DNA of 64,000 bases from Mixophyes australis (taxonomy: Eukaryota; Chordata; Amphibia; Anura; Limnodynastidae). The stretch covers positions 55,443,521 through 55,507,520 of the forward strand of contig JAVHZZ010000003.1 of the NCBI GenBank assembly GCA_036250195.1, in the 5' to 3' direction. Numbering within the stretch: position 1 is the stretch's first letter; the number at the start of each line of letters is the position of its first letter. This document shows positions 32,978 to 46,222 of the stretch, piece after piece. The position numbers and the translations under genes are program-made. The notes beneath the pieces were generated by a model. That model did not search any database, had not been told where the DNA came from, and saw only the letters and a program-made list of their open reading frames with translations.

Positions 32978-34038
32978 TGTCATAGACCAGGCTCTCAGGT
33001 CCTGTTACTTACCCCTTTGCTGTCTTTCGAAACTGTCCCTGCGGTCCACAGGCTCTGCTGGACTCAAGACTCTCTGCAGGATGTTGCCCAGTCTGTCTGT
33101 ACTCCAGTGATCCCTCCAAAGCCAGTACATGAGCGCTGCCATCTTGGATTCAGTCACCTGCCCTTCCTTAGCCAATTAAAGTACTGCTTCAGCTCAGCTG
33201 ACTGCAGCTTCCAATCAGGGGATAGCAGTCTCCACTCCAGGGTTCCCTCCAAAACCATTTCCTGGGCACTAACATATTGGATCTAGTCACCTGATTCATC
33301 TCAGCCAGTCAGATTGCTGCTTCAGCCCAGTTGACCACAGTCCTCAATAAGGTAACAACAATGAGTATAAATTAACTTTCTTGAGTCCTTATCTGTTGCC
33401 AGTGCAATGTTGGTTGATTTTCCAGATGCCAACCTGGTTCCCAGGAGTCTGCAGTCTTCTAATTTATTCCTACTCAGACAGTGCAGCCTGCATTCCGGCT
33501 CAGTTCCAGTTCCAGCATCCGGGTTTCGTTCCGGTTCCAGCATTCCAGTTCCATTCCATTTCAGTTCCTACAGTCTAGTTCCAGTCCGGTTCTAACACTC
33601 TGGTTCCAGCACTCTGATCCCAGTCCGGTTCAGCACTCCGTTCCAACCTGAGGTTATATTTAGGTGGAGCTGTTGCCAAAACAACCAATCAGATTAAAGC
33701 TGTCATTTTGTAGAATGCACTAAATAAATGAAAGCTTGAATCTGATTGCTTGCTATAGGCAACATCTCCACTTTTTCTAACCTGCAGTTCAGTAAATATA
33801 CCCCCTGGTCTCCTCTGCTTAATCTGTTCCCTGTATTGCTATTCCTCACCTGCTGCCAGTCTCCAGTGTCCTTCATTTTCAGTAGCCTCCTGAACTAACA
33901 GCAACCACCACCTGCACCTGTTGTTTCCCTCTCATGTGAAGGAACATTATCAGACCACCCGGTTTTGTTCACACAGCCACCTGTACAGCTCCAGAGACAC
34001 AACCCAGTCCAGGTACAGAGAAATCCCCAGACGTGACA
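32978..34038 (+). repeat. Solo LTR of a third gypsy-type family
   Basis: TGTCATAGACC at the left and CAGACGTGACA at the right give the TGTCA/TGACA ends typical of gypsy LTRs. GTATA occurs at 32973-32977 and 34039-34043, a 5-bp target duplication. A TATAAAT box is at about 33366-33372, and short GTTCCAG-type tandem repeats fill 33490-33640. A foldback MITE lies inside it. No internal coding region, so it arose by LTR-LTR recombination. Confidence 0.8.
33649..33806. mobile_element. Foldback MITE inside the solo LTR
   Basis: GTGGAGCTGTTGCCAAAACAACCAATCAGATT pairs (in shorter matched blocks) with AATCTGATTGCTTGCTATAGGCAACATCTCCAC, ending AGTAAATATACCCC. This sequence type is a common amphibian MITE. 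The left end is eroded. Confidence 0.65.
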
Positions 34039-34043
34039 GTATA

Positions 34044-35195
34044 CAGTTACATCTCACGATAGCACAGAAAAAACGCTCAGATGTGGCCTGACATGAGATT
34101 GCTAAAGCTGCATTACCCTACTCGTACACATTAATATAATAACATTAAGTGTCATATACACAATAGAGAATAGTGTCTTGACAGTTGTTAATAAATGGGA
34201 AAGTTTATTTGGACGCATTAACAAAAATACAGTAAGAAAATTCTACATGACCCCCCATGTGTCAAGTGTATCATGTAAATACACACAGTCAGTTAAGGTC
34301 CTCAGTAAACAAAGCTATTGCTATAAAATTTTGAAACACTGACATTTATAAAAGTATGGCAAGTTTGGATAACAGCGAAACTTCCTCCACCAGCTGAAGA
34401 TTCAAAATTACAGTAACGATTTAAAGTTTATATTGTGCACAATTAAAAAAAAAAAAATGGACACTGTTTTGGGAACAATAACCATTGTATCCATACTCCT
34501 CGTGTTAAATACATGTTAATTGCATTAAAATAAAAAATTGTAAACAAAGCAATATATATATGAATTCTTGCATAAACATTTTGAGTGTGTATAGGTTGTA
34601 GTTTGTAGACAAAATTATGAATAATGATTTTGAAGAGAAAAAAAAATCATTTATCCATAATCCTCTCCTGCTCAGTAATAGAACTGATTTTTACCCAGAT
34701 CTTGAAACATCTTTATTCACTCAAATAATATTGTAGTATGCATTTTTCAAATGATCATAAATAGTTTAATCCAACTGACATGTTTTAAAGATGCATTATT
34801 TTTGCTCAAAAAATAATTGGTCCAGGTTTTTGTATTAAAAAAAATATATTTTTCATTAAAATAAATACTGCAAAGTGTGTGTGGTTCAAATTTTATCATA
34901 CCTTTTAATCAGTCAATTAAAAACCACAATAATTGTGGTTCGAATTTCCTTAATATGCTATTATTTGACACTAAATTGTCTGACTTATAAACATCTCTTT
35001 TTACTGAATTAAGTAGAGCAATTGCTATGGCTGAATATCCTTGAATGTACATATTATTCAAATAATGGTAGAAAATTGTGTGTGGTTGAAATTATATTAT
35101 ATTATATTATACTCCCTATGAATAAATACAATTTTTAAACTAGTTATCTAAATAATAAAATATATTCTAAAAATATAAAAAAAAAAAAAAGTGCA
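34044..35195. other. AT-rich, no recognised feature
   Basis: Long AT-rich stretch with oligo-A runs. No gene or bounded repeat is seen. Confidence 0.45.
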
Positions 35196-35199
35196 AATG

Positions 35200-35560
35200 T
35201 ACAGTACTGTGCAAAAGATTTAGGCAGGTGGAAGAAGTGCTGCAAACTAAGAATGCTATAAAAAAATAGTTTATTTTTATCAATTAACAAAATTCAAAGT
35301 GAATGAACAGACAAGGAATCTAAATCAAATCTATATTTGGTGTGACCACCCTTTGCCTTCAAAACAGCATCAATTCTACTAGGTACACTTGCACAAAGTC
35401 AGGGATATTTTAAGATTATAATCAGGTGTGTTCTCTCTCTCCATCCATTCAGAGGCAACTTGCTGTGAGCAGGCCCAATCTTATTCATTTTGTTGCTGTT
35501 CTTCTTTCAGTAAGTTCTGTGTTGTCTAATTAGGGTTTTTTTTTACCCTTGGATGATTTC
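35200..35560 (+). mobile_element. Tc1/mariner-like fragment
   Basis: Starts after TA with CAGTACTGTGCAAAAGATTT and contains TTTGGTGTGACCACCCTTTG and CAGCATCAATTCT. This sequence is a widespread vertebrate DNA-transposon end that I recognise from fish and amphibian genomes. The right end is not resolved. No transposase is seen. Confidence 0.5.
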
Positions 35561-36170
35561 AGGACTGAAGAAAAGAAGATCATTATTTTTTTAAGTAATT
35601 ATTAAAGATGGGCACAAGGGAATTGGTGAGTGTTTATTTCTAATAAGTCATTGATACATTTGGTGCCAATGTGTTTATAAACTATTAGTTTACTATGTAG
35701 AATTGCAGGATCCATGGGACCTGGCTGCCAAAGCATGCTGCTGCTTGTAGTTCTCCAAGGACCTGTTACTTTAATCACTTTAGCCACTTTTATGTCTCTT
35801 GTAGTTCTCCAAGGAACAAAATGCTCTGACCAGCTATTGGAAGCCATGGGTATGCTGACATTTGTAGTTACACCATGCTGACTAGGCTTGGGCTAGATAC
35901 GACTAAGACAGGGGGACCCAAATCTGTGTGTCTCCCTGTTATAATGTGATGAGCCAAGCCTATCACAGCCTGGTGCTGGTTATTTTTTTTTGCAGAGAAA
36001 CCCCACTCTGTTTTTTCTCCTGCATTAGCTGTAAGCAATAAGCACTGGAGCTGATAACACTTTTTTTTTCTGGGGATTTATTTTTAAGAATGATACATTT
36101 CTGTGCTGATGATGATCATCATCATCAGCATTTAACTGTATCTGGAGATTCCGCCAACTCAGAATATGCT
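35561..36170. other. No recognised feature
   Basis: No gene. A GATGATGATCATCATCATC palindrome lies near 36108-36126. Confidence 0.4.
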
Positions 36171-36703
36171 CGCTATTCCAGCGCTTTTAAGAACAAGAGT
36201 CAGGATGTAGAAAAAAAACTATTCTGATTACAATAACATATACATGGTTTAAAAGCAGATTGACATTAACATAGACAGAGGACAATTCCTAACAGACTGT
36301 AATGATGATTGGTATAAATTGCGAATATACTGAAAGGCGGCACTAAACTTTGACGTCACTAAAGAGAGCAACACTGAGATTTCGGAATTTAAAGTGGCAA
36401 TGTCAGGACCCAGCAACTGGAAAGTTTAATCTAAGGGTTAGGGTTAGGGTTAGCATTAGGTGCCGGATTCTGACATTGCCGCTTTAAATTCCGAAATCTC
36501 AATGTCGCTCTGTTTAGTGTCGTCAAAGTTAAGTGCCGTCTTTCAGTATGTTCGCAGTTTATACCAGTCAGCATTACAGTCTGTTAGGAAATGTCCTCTG
36601 TCTATGCTAATGCAAGTCTGCATTTAAACCATGTCTATGGTTTTGTAATCAGAATTGTTTTGTCTAAATCCTCGTTGTCGGTCTTAAAAGCATTGGAATA
36701 ACG
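36171..36703. mobile_element. Foldback element with telomere-like core
   Basis: A 533-bp inverted repeat. CGCTATTCCAGCGCTTTTAAG at the left mirrors CTTAAAAGCATTGGAATAACG at the right, and the arms stay complementary almost to the centre (GAGATTTCGGAATTTAAAG with CTTTAAATTCCGAAATCTC). The loop holds three GGGTTA repeats (36435-36452). No target duplication is evident and no coding. Confidence 0.8.
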
Positions 36704-37683
36704 TACCCCACCCTCCAGAGGGGATACCACACTTACACATGCATATCCTCATTGCAAGTAGACTGCTCTTGCAGGACCCCAAATCTTCACTGCAACATAT
36801 CTTTCATTCAAAATTACACATTGTTTTACTGTGCATGTGTAATGTCCAACTCCAAATGAGGTCCTAATAGAATTTTTTTAAGCTGTTACAAATATACTTC
36901 CTAGGTGTACTTGCAAGAAACAATATGAGCCATGCTAATTCAATATGCAACTTTGAGCTAGTCATAAATTCAATTTTACATATATAAACAACCATTTTTA
37001 TTCTTAATACAAAATTGCAACTACTCAGCAATATAAAATATATGAAAATAACAATAAAAACAGAGATGCGATGGACATTTCACTGCTATTTAATTTCAAA
37101 ATGCTCTCTGACATTCCCAAAATCATTAGTAAAGTAGTTCTACAAAACCATCAAATATAATTTCACCATGTGCCTAGAATAGTCAAAATGACATTTTCCT
37201 TTAACCACTTATATCTCACAACTAAAGTTATAAAATGAATAATAACTAATACACTTAATTTAACTTTTGTCCATAACTATACTTTAGCCTAATTACATTG
37301 AGGTAGGCAATATCTAAAAAAATTATAATCAAAATTCATATTTGTGATTAAAGATTTGTTCCATATATAATTTAATTAAAATGAAAATCTGCCTATAGAT
37401 AGTGTACTTATGTATTATTAAAGTCAAAGGCAAATATATAACTATTTATTTACTTAAGTGCTCAATGTTAGCTTGAGGTCAGTAGGTTAGTGAATATCCA
37501 GAATGATGTAAACAGCGGTTCTAGTGGAAGACAAGGTGCAGTGCTGGTGAGCTACAGTGGAGTCCCTATTGTTAACAAGTATCTTTTTTTATTATAAAAA
37601 AAAAAAAATTATTTAAACAGTGCTGCATTATAAATAATGCTTCATTCTAAGAATTAATTATTTTTAATGCTACTGGTATGGTC
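36704..37683. other. No recognised feature
   Basis: AT-rich, no gene seen. Confidence 0.4.
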
Positions 37684-37914
37684 ATACATAAGTTAAATAC
37701 TGCCTGTTTTTTCATGTAGCACACAAATATCAACTTTAAATTTCAGTGTACAAATAAGCTATCAAGTATTCATGTGCTACATGAAAAAACAGTCAGTATT
37801 TAACTTATGTGCAAAACAGAACACTCATTTGCACCCCTTGTAATGTAACATGGGTTTGTCCAGGAGACTGAAATGAGAATCCTCTTCATTTAAGATCCTT
37901 AATGAATCAGGCCC
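37684..37914. mobile_element. Truncated copy of the GGGCCTGATTCATTAAGG foldback MITE
   Basis: Matches the central and right parts of 15934-16259 (CTGTTTTTTCATGTAGC, CTACATGAAAAAACAGTC, ATCCTTAATGAATCAGGCCC). The left arm is missing. Confidence 0.8.
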
Positions 37915-38700
37915 ATGGTTTGTCCAGGATCAGATTACTCCTTTTTTTGCCTTGCTGTCCTTAATGACTCAAGACCCGCATGCTTATCACTTTTAGCACC
38001 AGTGGATTGAGTTGATGTTTTCATTCAAGACGCCAGCTAGATTCTCACTGGTTAGCACTGCATTGGTTTAGTCACAAATAAATTGTTTCTTTTATTCTCA
38101 ATCAGGTGAATGTAATACTGTTGTTTGGGGAAATATTGTGCTTTCTTTTGGTACCATAGTTGAGTAAATACGTCTTTTATTTGCAGGCATTATATACAGT
38201 TGTAAAAATAGAAAAATATTCTTTACTTTAGCAACCTTTACAAAATTCAATCACAAAATATACCCGAAATTTGTTTCTACAAGTTGTGACAATTATAAGA
38301 ATAATATGTGTTAATTTTTGAATCTAGTGATTCATAATAAAGCAATCGTTTACATGTTTCTGTGTAATTGTTTTACTTTTATGTTCTTTATTATATAGCT
38401 GATTTTTATTTTACTATAGCATGTATAGCAATAGCAATATAAATAGTCTTTGCTTAAAAATGTGTTTGCTAACACCGCATATTAGGAGAAACAGACTTAT
38501 TGTAATAAAATCTGGAGTGGAGAGGGATCTGCTCTGATTTCCTCATCAAAAATCCACCCTGAACAATACTCTGGTGGAAGAAACAACAAAACAGTTTTTC
38601 CATGTTTAAATAAAAGAAGATTTACTTTTATGTTGCATAAAATTAGCAATGCATTTCATAAAGTTCTGGTAAAAAAAAGACATAGCTTTTAGTCTTCAGA
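37915..38700. other. No recognised feature
   Basis: AT-rich, no gene seen. Confidence 0.4.
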
Positions 38701-39600
38701 GTTCTGTTTTTGGGGCATGCTCAGTGTATTTTCTTCTCTTGTCAGTCTTTCTTCTCAGTTTATGAGTATGCTTAGTCTGTGTTGTGACATAGTCACTGGA
38801 AGGAGGCTAGATACAGAGGTATGTGTCCTAGGCTTCCAGCATTGTATGCATAAGGCCCAGTCCGGGTCTTCTGTTCTATCAGTCTCTAACAGACTGATCA
38901 AAGGATGCACCTGTGGTGCTTGTAATACGGCAGCTGAGATATGCAGCCAGTGTCTCAGACCTGAGAGAGGTGAGCTGCCTCCCGAGACACTCTGTTGCAG
39001 GGAGCAACAGTTACATGTGGTTTGGTAAATAAGTGGGACATAAGGTCCTACACATGAGAGAGAGCCTCCATAAATGTATTAGCTAGAAGCCAGGCGGCTA
39101 GGATTTAATTTGTGTTTTGTTCCTATTTTCAAGCTGGTGAATAAACTGGCTGTGGCTGTTATTCAGAAACTTCTGGACTCGTGTGTCTTACTGCTGCTCA
39201 GGAGTTCGCCCAGGAGTTGATACCTGTTCCCCTGATTATACTACAGTGTTCATACACTATCAAGCTGCCACCCTGATTGTTACCCTAGAAATAGGGGCCT
39301 TTGCATCACAGTTTTGCAAAGTCATTGTTTCTATCTTGTGCTGCAAATTCTGAGCCTACAGTTGAATCTCCTGTATGATTTTCACAAGTATCTGTACTCT
39401 GGCTTGGCCCTGACCTTGGCTGTTTCTGGTCACTATCTTTTATCCCCTGGATTCTCAAACTCCTGACCTGGCCCTGACTCTATGCCATTAATTGATATTT
39501 ATTTAGTTCTTACTGCACAAGTCAGCTATTTCAGCTTAGTTACTTGCACAGTTTATTTGCAACCATTGACAGATTTTCCGGCTGCTCCAGCCCCTATGAA
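38701..39600 (+). repeat. Possible LTR-like fragments
   Basis: AATAAA at 39140-39145 is followed by a GT-rich block (CTGTGGCTGTTATTCAG), and the next ~300 bp (CTGGCTTGGCCCTGACCTTGG) reads like the R/U5 of gypsy LTRs. No TG...CA boundaries or target duplication could be fixed, so this is a weak call. Confidence 0.3.
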
Positions 39601-40089
39601 GGGGCAATATTAAGATAGAAAATACTTGAAACAATTCTAATTCTTCTTAGTTAATTTTGCCATTTAAATATTGTTTTAAATATAGTCTTCAATTAATCTC
39701 AGCTAGTCAGGGTTGTAATGAGGCATATGCGGCCGCTGTTATCTCCCAGGACTATTTATTACTACTACTTTTGATTTATTTGTGGTTAAAAACATTTGAA
39801 GGACAGCACCATCTGCACCCGGATGTGGAAAGACACTATATTCCATATATGTTTCACCTGCCGGGTTCTTGTGTTTTTTGGCTGCAGGAGTAAAGCAAAT
39901 ACCCGGACTGTCCCACGGGAGACTGGAGGACCCCTTCCAGGTTCACCATCACCATGACCGGAGAATTCGTTCCCAGCTCACCACCACTGAGGGCTCCTTC
40001 TCAAATCAAAAGGTACAGGGAAAAACAGGATAACAGAAGAGTATTACGTTTTATTATAAATTGGGGAGACCAATAAAAGGTATTTAAGA

Positions 40090-40500
40090 ATTTGCTTCTC
40101 TCATTAACCTGTTGTGGACAGAGTAGCGATCGCATCTAGCGATCGCAAGATACGAGCAATATGAGATTTTGAACTGGTCATTCAGAGTGAAAATATGTGG
40201 ACAATAGTTGGGGGAAGTTGCCCCTCACCCTTGAAAGGATCAAATGAACTGACCTATAACCAGAAGGGAACTGGAATATCATTAACCCTGGACCAATGAA
40301 GACCTCACTAAGTGTTATCTGTATACTATATACTATGCTTTTATACTTTCCTGCTATATTGTAACATCTTGAATGTGTAAAAATGGCTTGCTGTAAATCC
40401 TGTTATATTTTGCAATTAAATATCTTTGTGTGTTGGAACCACAGCAATTGCATTGGACAATGATTATTTGTAAGCGATAAAATAACTTTAATAAGTGCCA
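40090..40500 (+). repeat. LTR-like dispersed repeat, copy 1
   Basis: Contains AGCGATCGC near the start and ends with TTTGCAATTAAATATCTT, GGAACCACAGCAATTGCATTGG and GTAAGCGATAAAATAAC. The same series recurs at 48110-49530, where another repeat splits it. Its class is unknown; the AATTAAA-plus-terminal block suggests an LTR or 3' end. Confidence 0.45.
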
Positions 40501-43149
40501 TTTTTTTGGCTTTCAGGACACTTATTTTTTCTAATTATATTCAGTGTCTGCATTGCAAGGAATATTCATAGTACTTTTTTAGTTTTCATTTAGATATTAA
40601 TTTTTGTCAGATACTTTTTTATATTCAGTAAATGTATCCTTAATCAATTCTTGAGGAAAATTTATTTTTACCCATTCCCTTATATTAATATATTGCGGTA
40701 TAATTTTATACATTTAAAATTTTACTTCTTAGTTATAACAATTCTATGTAACACATTGTAATAGTTATTATTCATATAACATAACTTTACCTCATATATC
40801 ATCAGTCTATCACTACTAAACACATATCAGTATTATGTTATGCTCAGTAATTATTGCCTTTACTATTCTTCAATTTCATTGTACTGGCAGCCAATGTTAA
40901 GTTAGAGAGTACAGACCTGTTTTTACACGATGAGGTGCCACGGGACAGGTGCCACTGCCTGACTCTTGCTCAGAGAGACACAACCATGAAGGGAGGCCAG
41001 CTCTCTGCTGCGTCGATGATTTGAACTAATGATGTCACAACACTGTCAGTGGAGTGGAGCCAGCAAGAAGAAGGAGCAATAAGAGGAAGATATTGGATAA
41101 AGAATTAGAAGAGAAGCTGGGCGGTACCCTAAGGTTAGTAAATTACTGTAGGGTTGGAGAGAACTGGTGAGGAAGGATTCAGAGGGTTAGAGAGAAGTGG
41201 GGATTTTCTTTTTTGTACATAAATATATGGTAAATAATATGCCTTAACACATAATAAAATATATGTATCTTTTATACACTTAATAGTCAACCGGATAGAA
41301 ATCAGACATATATTCAACAGATGGTATTGTCTGTATTAGCAGTAAAGCTCCTTATTAAATGTGGGGGTCATAATTTGTTTACTATTAACTTGATATTGGT
41401 TCTGGTTGGGGGAAATAGGCCTTTTTATTAAACAGGAATGCTAGTAATTTAACGTTGAGGCTGGTGGGTGGGAAATAAGTCTATATTAAATGGTAAAGAT
41501 TTTAGTTTAATGCTGGGTGGTGGGAAGGAGACTTGCTAACCTTGTTTTTTAAAAGTGGGTGGAAATAGCCATATTTAGAAAGCAATATAGGGCTGGAGAA
41601 TGGTCTATCTCTTGTAAATGGCTAGGCACACACCCACAGAAGGATGCAGTGCAGTACCGAGCTGCACCCCCTCCCTTTCATTGCACTACAGTAAGTTCTG
41701 AATACCAGGGGATCGGGGGAGGCCACTAAGAGTGCCAAGTCTTCTCTATCCTGGCACCTAGAGACTCAGGTGTATCCCTCATTTGAAAGAGGGAAAGCTA
41801 ATGCTCAGATCTCCCTCATTCTCACTTCACTAATTACCAGGATTCCCTCATTTGATGCATTAGATTGTCCATTTTTTAAGAAGTCTTAGTGGTGTAATGG
41901 TGTCTTTGTCTAGTTCTGGCCTGCTCTGTGAGAAAGAGAAAAATGGGAGGGGGCAGTATGGTAATTGCTTAACCAAGAGATCTAATATTCCTGCTGTCTT
42001 TAGATTTGTTGGTGAATGGGCCAGGTGTGAAGGGAGAATCAGTCATTAATGTGGATGATAGTGATGGGTTATCAATTGTCCTTGTAGGTATGTATCGGTT
42101 ATCCTTGTACTATGTACAAGTTTACTTTGAAGCACTTTTTTGGTAATGTAGGGAGAGAGGGCAGTGTACAAGTATCTAATGTACCTAATGGGTTGGTGGA
42201 AGAAGGAGGTGTGGTCACTCAGCCCTGTGTTTACAGTTGTGTTTTAAGTGACTCGGCTGCACACTGTAGGAGGGGAGGGAGGAGAGTGTATTGGTGTTAG
42301 ATGGGGTGTATAGCTTGGGTGCTCTGAGAAAAACAGGGTCTTATTATGCTCTTTTGCTGTTAAAAGAGCATTTGTTGGTTATTGGAGGCGTTGGGGCAAG
42401 GATGCAATGGAGAGTATGCCTTACATGTTTCAGGGATGCCGCTTGGAACGCAAATCGGCAAATGGAACTCACTTCTGCTTCCTGTTCCGTAGCGGTTTCT
42501 CTTATGTGATTACTTCAGTTTTGTTTTGAGGTAATGGAGAGAAGGTGGGTGGGATCTAAAGTGTGTTATGTGTATTTTGCTATGTGTCCAATGGGTATAA
42601 AAGAAGTGCACGGATGGGAAAAATGTAAAAATGTAGTGAGACGGATGTGGAGTAAGGTGGAAGGATGTAATTAATGTATATTGGGGGCTGATGGGATGAT
42701 AGAAATTAGAAGTGTGTAGAGATAAAATAGTAACATAGCAATAATTAAAATATAATAAAGTTATATAAATAAAAAGTATATAATATAAAATATATAAATA
42801 AAAATGATGAATAATAATAATAAAAATATGAAAATACATTTTAAGTTAAATAAAAATGGTAATCATAATGATCAAAATAAGAAAAAATAAATAATAAATT
42901 TAAATACTACTACTAATAACAATAATATGCATAACATAACAGGATATCTAAGAAGTGATGATATAATAGGTATAAAAATAAGTGGATACCTTATAAATCC
43001 CTGACATGAGTAAGAAAGGAAGAGGAAGAATGGGAAAGGAGAAAGAGTAAGTTTATAGGTTGAAAAAAGGAAGGAGAGGTAAGTGGTAATATGTTGTTGT
43101 AGGAGAAGATTACAAGAAGGTGAATTGGGTGGAAAGTGGGGGCATGTGA
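40501..43149. other. No gene seen; eroded repeats
   Basis: The interval 41330-41540 contains GGCTGGTGGGTGGGAAATAAGTCT-like blocks resembling the inverted hAT copy near 17330-17520. The interval 42520-43149 is a purine-rich, AT-rich tail following the PLE relic. No intact gene. Confidence 0.35.
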
Positions 43150-43930
43150 TCAAAGGAAGGTGCCCAGGTTGAAGTCGATATTCAGACCTCTTGGTATAAG
43201 GGTGTTCAATTTATGAATCCATCTTGTTTCTACTTTACCTATCGGGGCCACAAATTTACCTTCACTCCAGGGTTTCTTCATTTGTTTAATTCCTATGAAG
43301 GTAAGTTGTGGTGAGTTTTGTAGCATTCCAGGACACTGTGGGTGTGCACCTATTTCTTGATATTTCTTATGTGCTCCTGAATTCAGGTCTCTTATTGTTC
43401 TTCCAACATACTGGAGACCACAGGGACGTTCTACAAGGTAGAAGATGCCTTTGAATTCACATGTGAGTTTTGATTTTATTTGTAGGATTGTTTGTTGGTG
43501 TTGCTCATAAATTCTGTGGTGGGATTGGTTGAAGTTTTCTCTTTTGTTCTGCAGGCTAGATATCTGTTTTTTTTCTGTTGTTTTGAGATGTAGCTTGCTG
43601 TAAGGATGTTCCTGATGATCTGTGCCTTTCTGTATATGATATTAGGATTTTCTATGAGGGTGTCTCTTAGTTTTTCATGTTTTCGGAGAATGTGCCAACA
43701 CTTCCTTGTAATATTGTGCTGTTGCGTCGCTTTTGAGTTTGACGTATGTGGTTGTGTCCTCCAGGAGACTGTAGACTTCTTCTATGTAGTCTATCTTGTC
43801 CAGTATGACTATCCCTCCTCCTGTGTCAGCTGGTTTGAAAACACATTTTTTGGACAGTGCCTATACATTTATGTTGCGATTCTTCACCCATTATGTTTTT
43901 TATTTATTAAGAGTTTCTTTATTTAATTGT
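43150..43930 (-). pseudogene. Penelope-like element relic: RT start joined to GIY-YIG endonuclease
   Basis: On the minus strand, about 43735-43845 encodes PADTGGGIVILDKIDYI, the N-terminal RT block of PLEs (a PADKGG-type motif). The catalytic RT core is missing, and the sequence jumps to the RT-endonuclease linker and a GIY-YIG domain: GIFYLVERPCGLQYVGRT (about 43400-43460), then KVETRWIHKLN and IPRGLN, ending with a stop at 43150-43152. PLEs pair a telomerase-like RT with a GIY-YIG nuclease for target-primed insertion. This copy has an internal deletion and stops and is inactive. Neptune/Poseidon-type affiliation is a guess. Confidence 0.8.
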
Positions 43931-44369
43931 ATATTGATTATTAAATTGTGATACTGGTTCTTAGTTTGCGCTCTCTATTGGTTTTCTTTTTTACTTTTAG
44001 GCATGTCTGATGGTTCTGACCTAAAATCAGCTTACTATGTAATATAATGAAAGCACTTTAATATTACTGGCTTATCTCTAAACTTAACTCTCACTAATCT
44101 GCTCTCATATGCCTCTTTAGGTCGCATAGACAAGCTCACAGATAAGCTAACGCTGTACCTATGTTTTGCTGCAAAATGCAAATTGCACGTAATTGAAAGA
44201 AAGCTTCCTCCTCACACTGCAAGAAGTCGTCAACTGCATTTGGGTCATTTCCAAAATGGAGTTTATAACTAGACTGCAAAACTACAAAGTCACAAAATTT
44301 CACAAAATATGAGACCCTGGTGCACACATCACACAATTTTTTTGCCAGGTACTCAATAATGCATATAAT
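43931..44369. other. No gene seen
   Basis: Upstream flank of the PLE relic; nothing else recognisable. Confidence 0.4.
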
Positions 44370-45041
44370 GGGCCTGATTCATTGGAGCACAATGTAAATG
44401 GCACACATGTATGCCAATATTCTAGTACAAGTGGATCTCAAAAATTGTTTTAATTGAATCTGGGTATACGTTCACTCTGGATGTACATAGACAGACAAAG
44501 TAGACTGCAGGATATGCATATGTGCATTATAAAGTCCTATCAGAAAGAATGTGAAAAAAAAACTATTAAATATATTAACAACTCCTCATGCCATAACCAT
44601 AAATAAAAAAACATTTTAAAAAACATTTTTTTATTTTTTTTTACATAAAAATTAAATCGGGATGCTCTTAATGTGTACTGTGCATATAATACATTTGTAA
44701 AGTTTCACTCAATTGCAAACACATGGTCTGGCAAGCGCACACATCAGTCATCAGTACTCACCCTGTAGCTAGTGCAAGGGATACAGTTAAAAATCACATA
44801 ACTCGGATGCCCAGAACTTGAATTTGACGACCATGGCACGCATTTACTGTACATTGCCTACGTGCATACGTCCCTTCCCTCCTTTGTTCCGCCCTTCAAG
44901 ATGTAGGCAGTCGGAAGTGTCATTTGCATTTGGTCTTGAATTGCATGCAATGGCATAAAGTCCATTTCTGAGCATGCGCAGAGCTATTTCACTCAAGATA
45001 CGGCACACAACGGGAATTAGGTCTGAAGATAAATCAGGCCC
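44370..45041 (+). mobile_element. MITE family 'GGGCC...TACTGAGCGC', copy C
   Basis: Starts GGGCCTGATTCATTGGAGC and ends AAATCAGGCCC. It shares the ordered internal blocks of copies A, B and D (GCAGGATATGCA, GATGCCCAGAACTTGA, TGTACATTGCCTA). Non-coding. Confidence 0.7.
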
Positions 45042-46217
45042 AGTATGTGGTATCAAAGATTTACAACATCTATTGTTATGATACCAAGGAATAACTATTG
45101 CTCTGTTTTACATACATCTATTATTCATCTTTGTCTTTATACATGTTTAACTGACATGCTGTCCTCTTTATTGAAATATTTATTGTAAAAAAAGTTAGAA
45201 ATATTTTAAAAAAAAGTTATCTCACTAGAATTTTAATCATTCTTTTTCCTAAAATGTGCAATGTCTTAAAGAATGGGAAAGTTTGAAACCCTTAAACTCT
45301 GCACAGGCTTATTGATCCAAAATAATTAATATTTGCAAGGTTGTTTTCTTTTTTTGCCTATTAACATTTTGGGTCAATAGATCTTAATTTTCAACTAGCA
45401 AAAATCAATAGCAAATGTGATATATCTAATCCATTGAATAACTTAATGTATGAATCACACACTAATTACACACATTATAATTTTAGGCTTAATAACACAT
45501 TAGAAATGTATGGTATTTTAACAAAATAAATACTGTACTTACATAGTTTGCATTCATATGGGTATTACAATTTTAAAAACTTTATTAACAACAGAACATG
45601 AAAGAAACTGACAGAAAAGAAGACAAACATTCATTAACATGTAACATTGACTTTGGCCAGATAACCTAAAAGTGCAATTCAATTACAATATATGAGGATG
45701 AACTATATTGTCTGTCTTTCCTTGCTTGAACTCTGTACAGCTCTGTTCATACAGAAGTCAATCACTTAATGCTGGCTTATGTAAAGATCCATCGTATATG
45801 AATGTCTATGGTTTAAATCTATGAAAACACTGCCCTACAGCAGACCTTTCTTTAACAATTATTATTTTACCTGCTTACATACATACATATTATACTAAAG
45901 TACAGTCAAGGTAATTATGGTGAGATACAGAAGTGTGTAAGAAAAATGAATAACAGTGATATTTGCTCACTGTAACTTTTGGAGAAACAGTAAGTGAGTA
46001 TGCATAGTATAGTATTAAATGGATGAATCCATTTTGTTATATCAATTTAGGCAAATGGTAAATATATACATAAAAATATATCTATAATACACACATATAA
46101 TATAAATTTTATATATATATATATTGTGGAAGTAAAATAATTGGATGAAGTAAACCAACTTGATTAGTATTGTTTTACCGTGAAATTGCGACTAATACGC
46201 CATGACGCAATCGCATG
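45042..46217. other. No gene seen
   Basis: AT-rich, with a short AT microsatellite at about 46110-46124. Confidence 0.45.
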
Positions 46218-46222
46218 GATTC

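Noticed and set aside
36435..36452. Telomeric repeat array
   Set aside because: Only three GGGTTA units, located at the apex of a foldback element; not a telomere or a substantial interstitial array.
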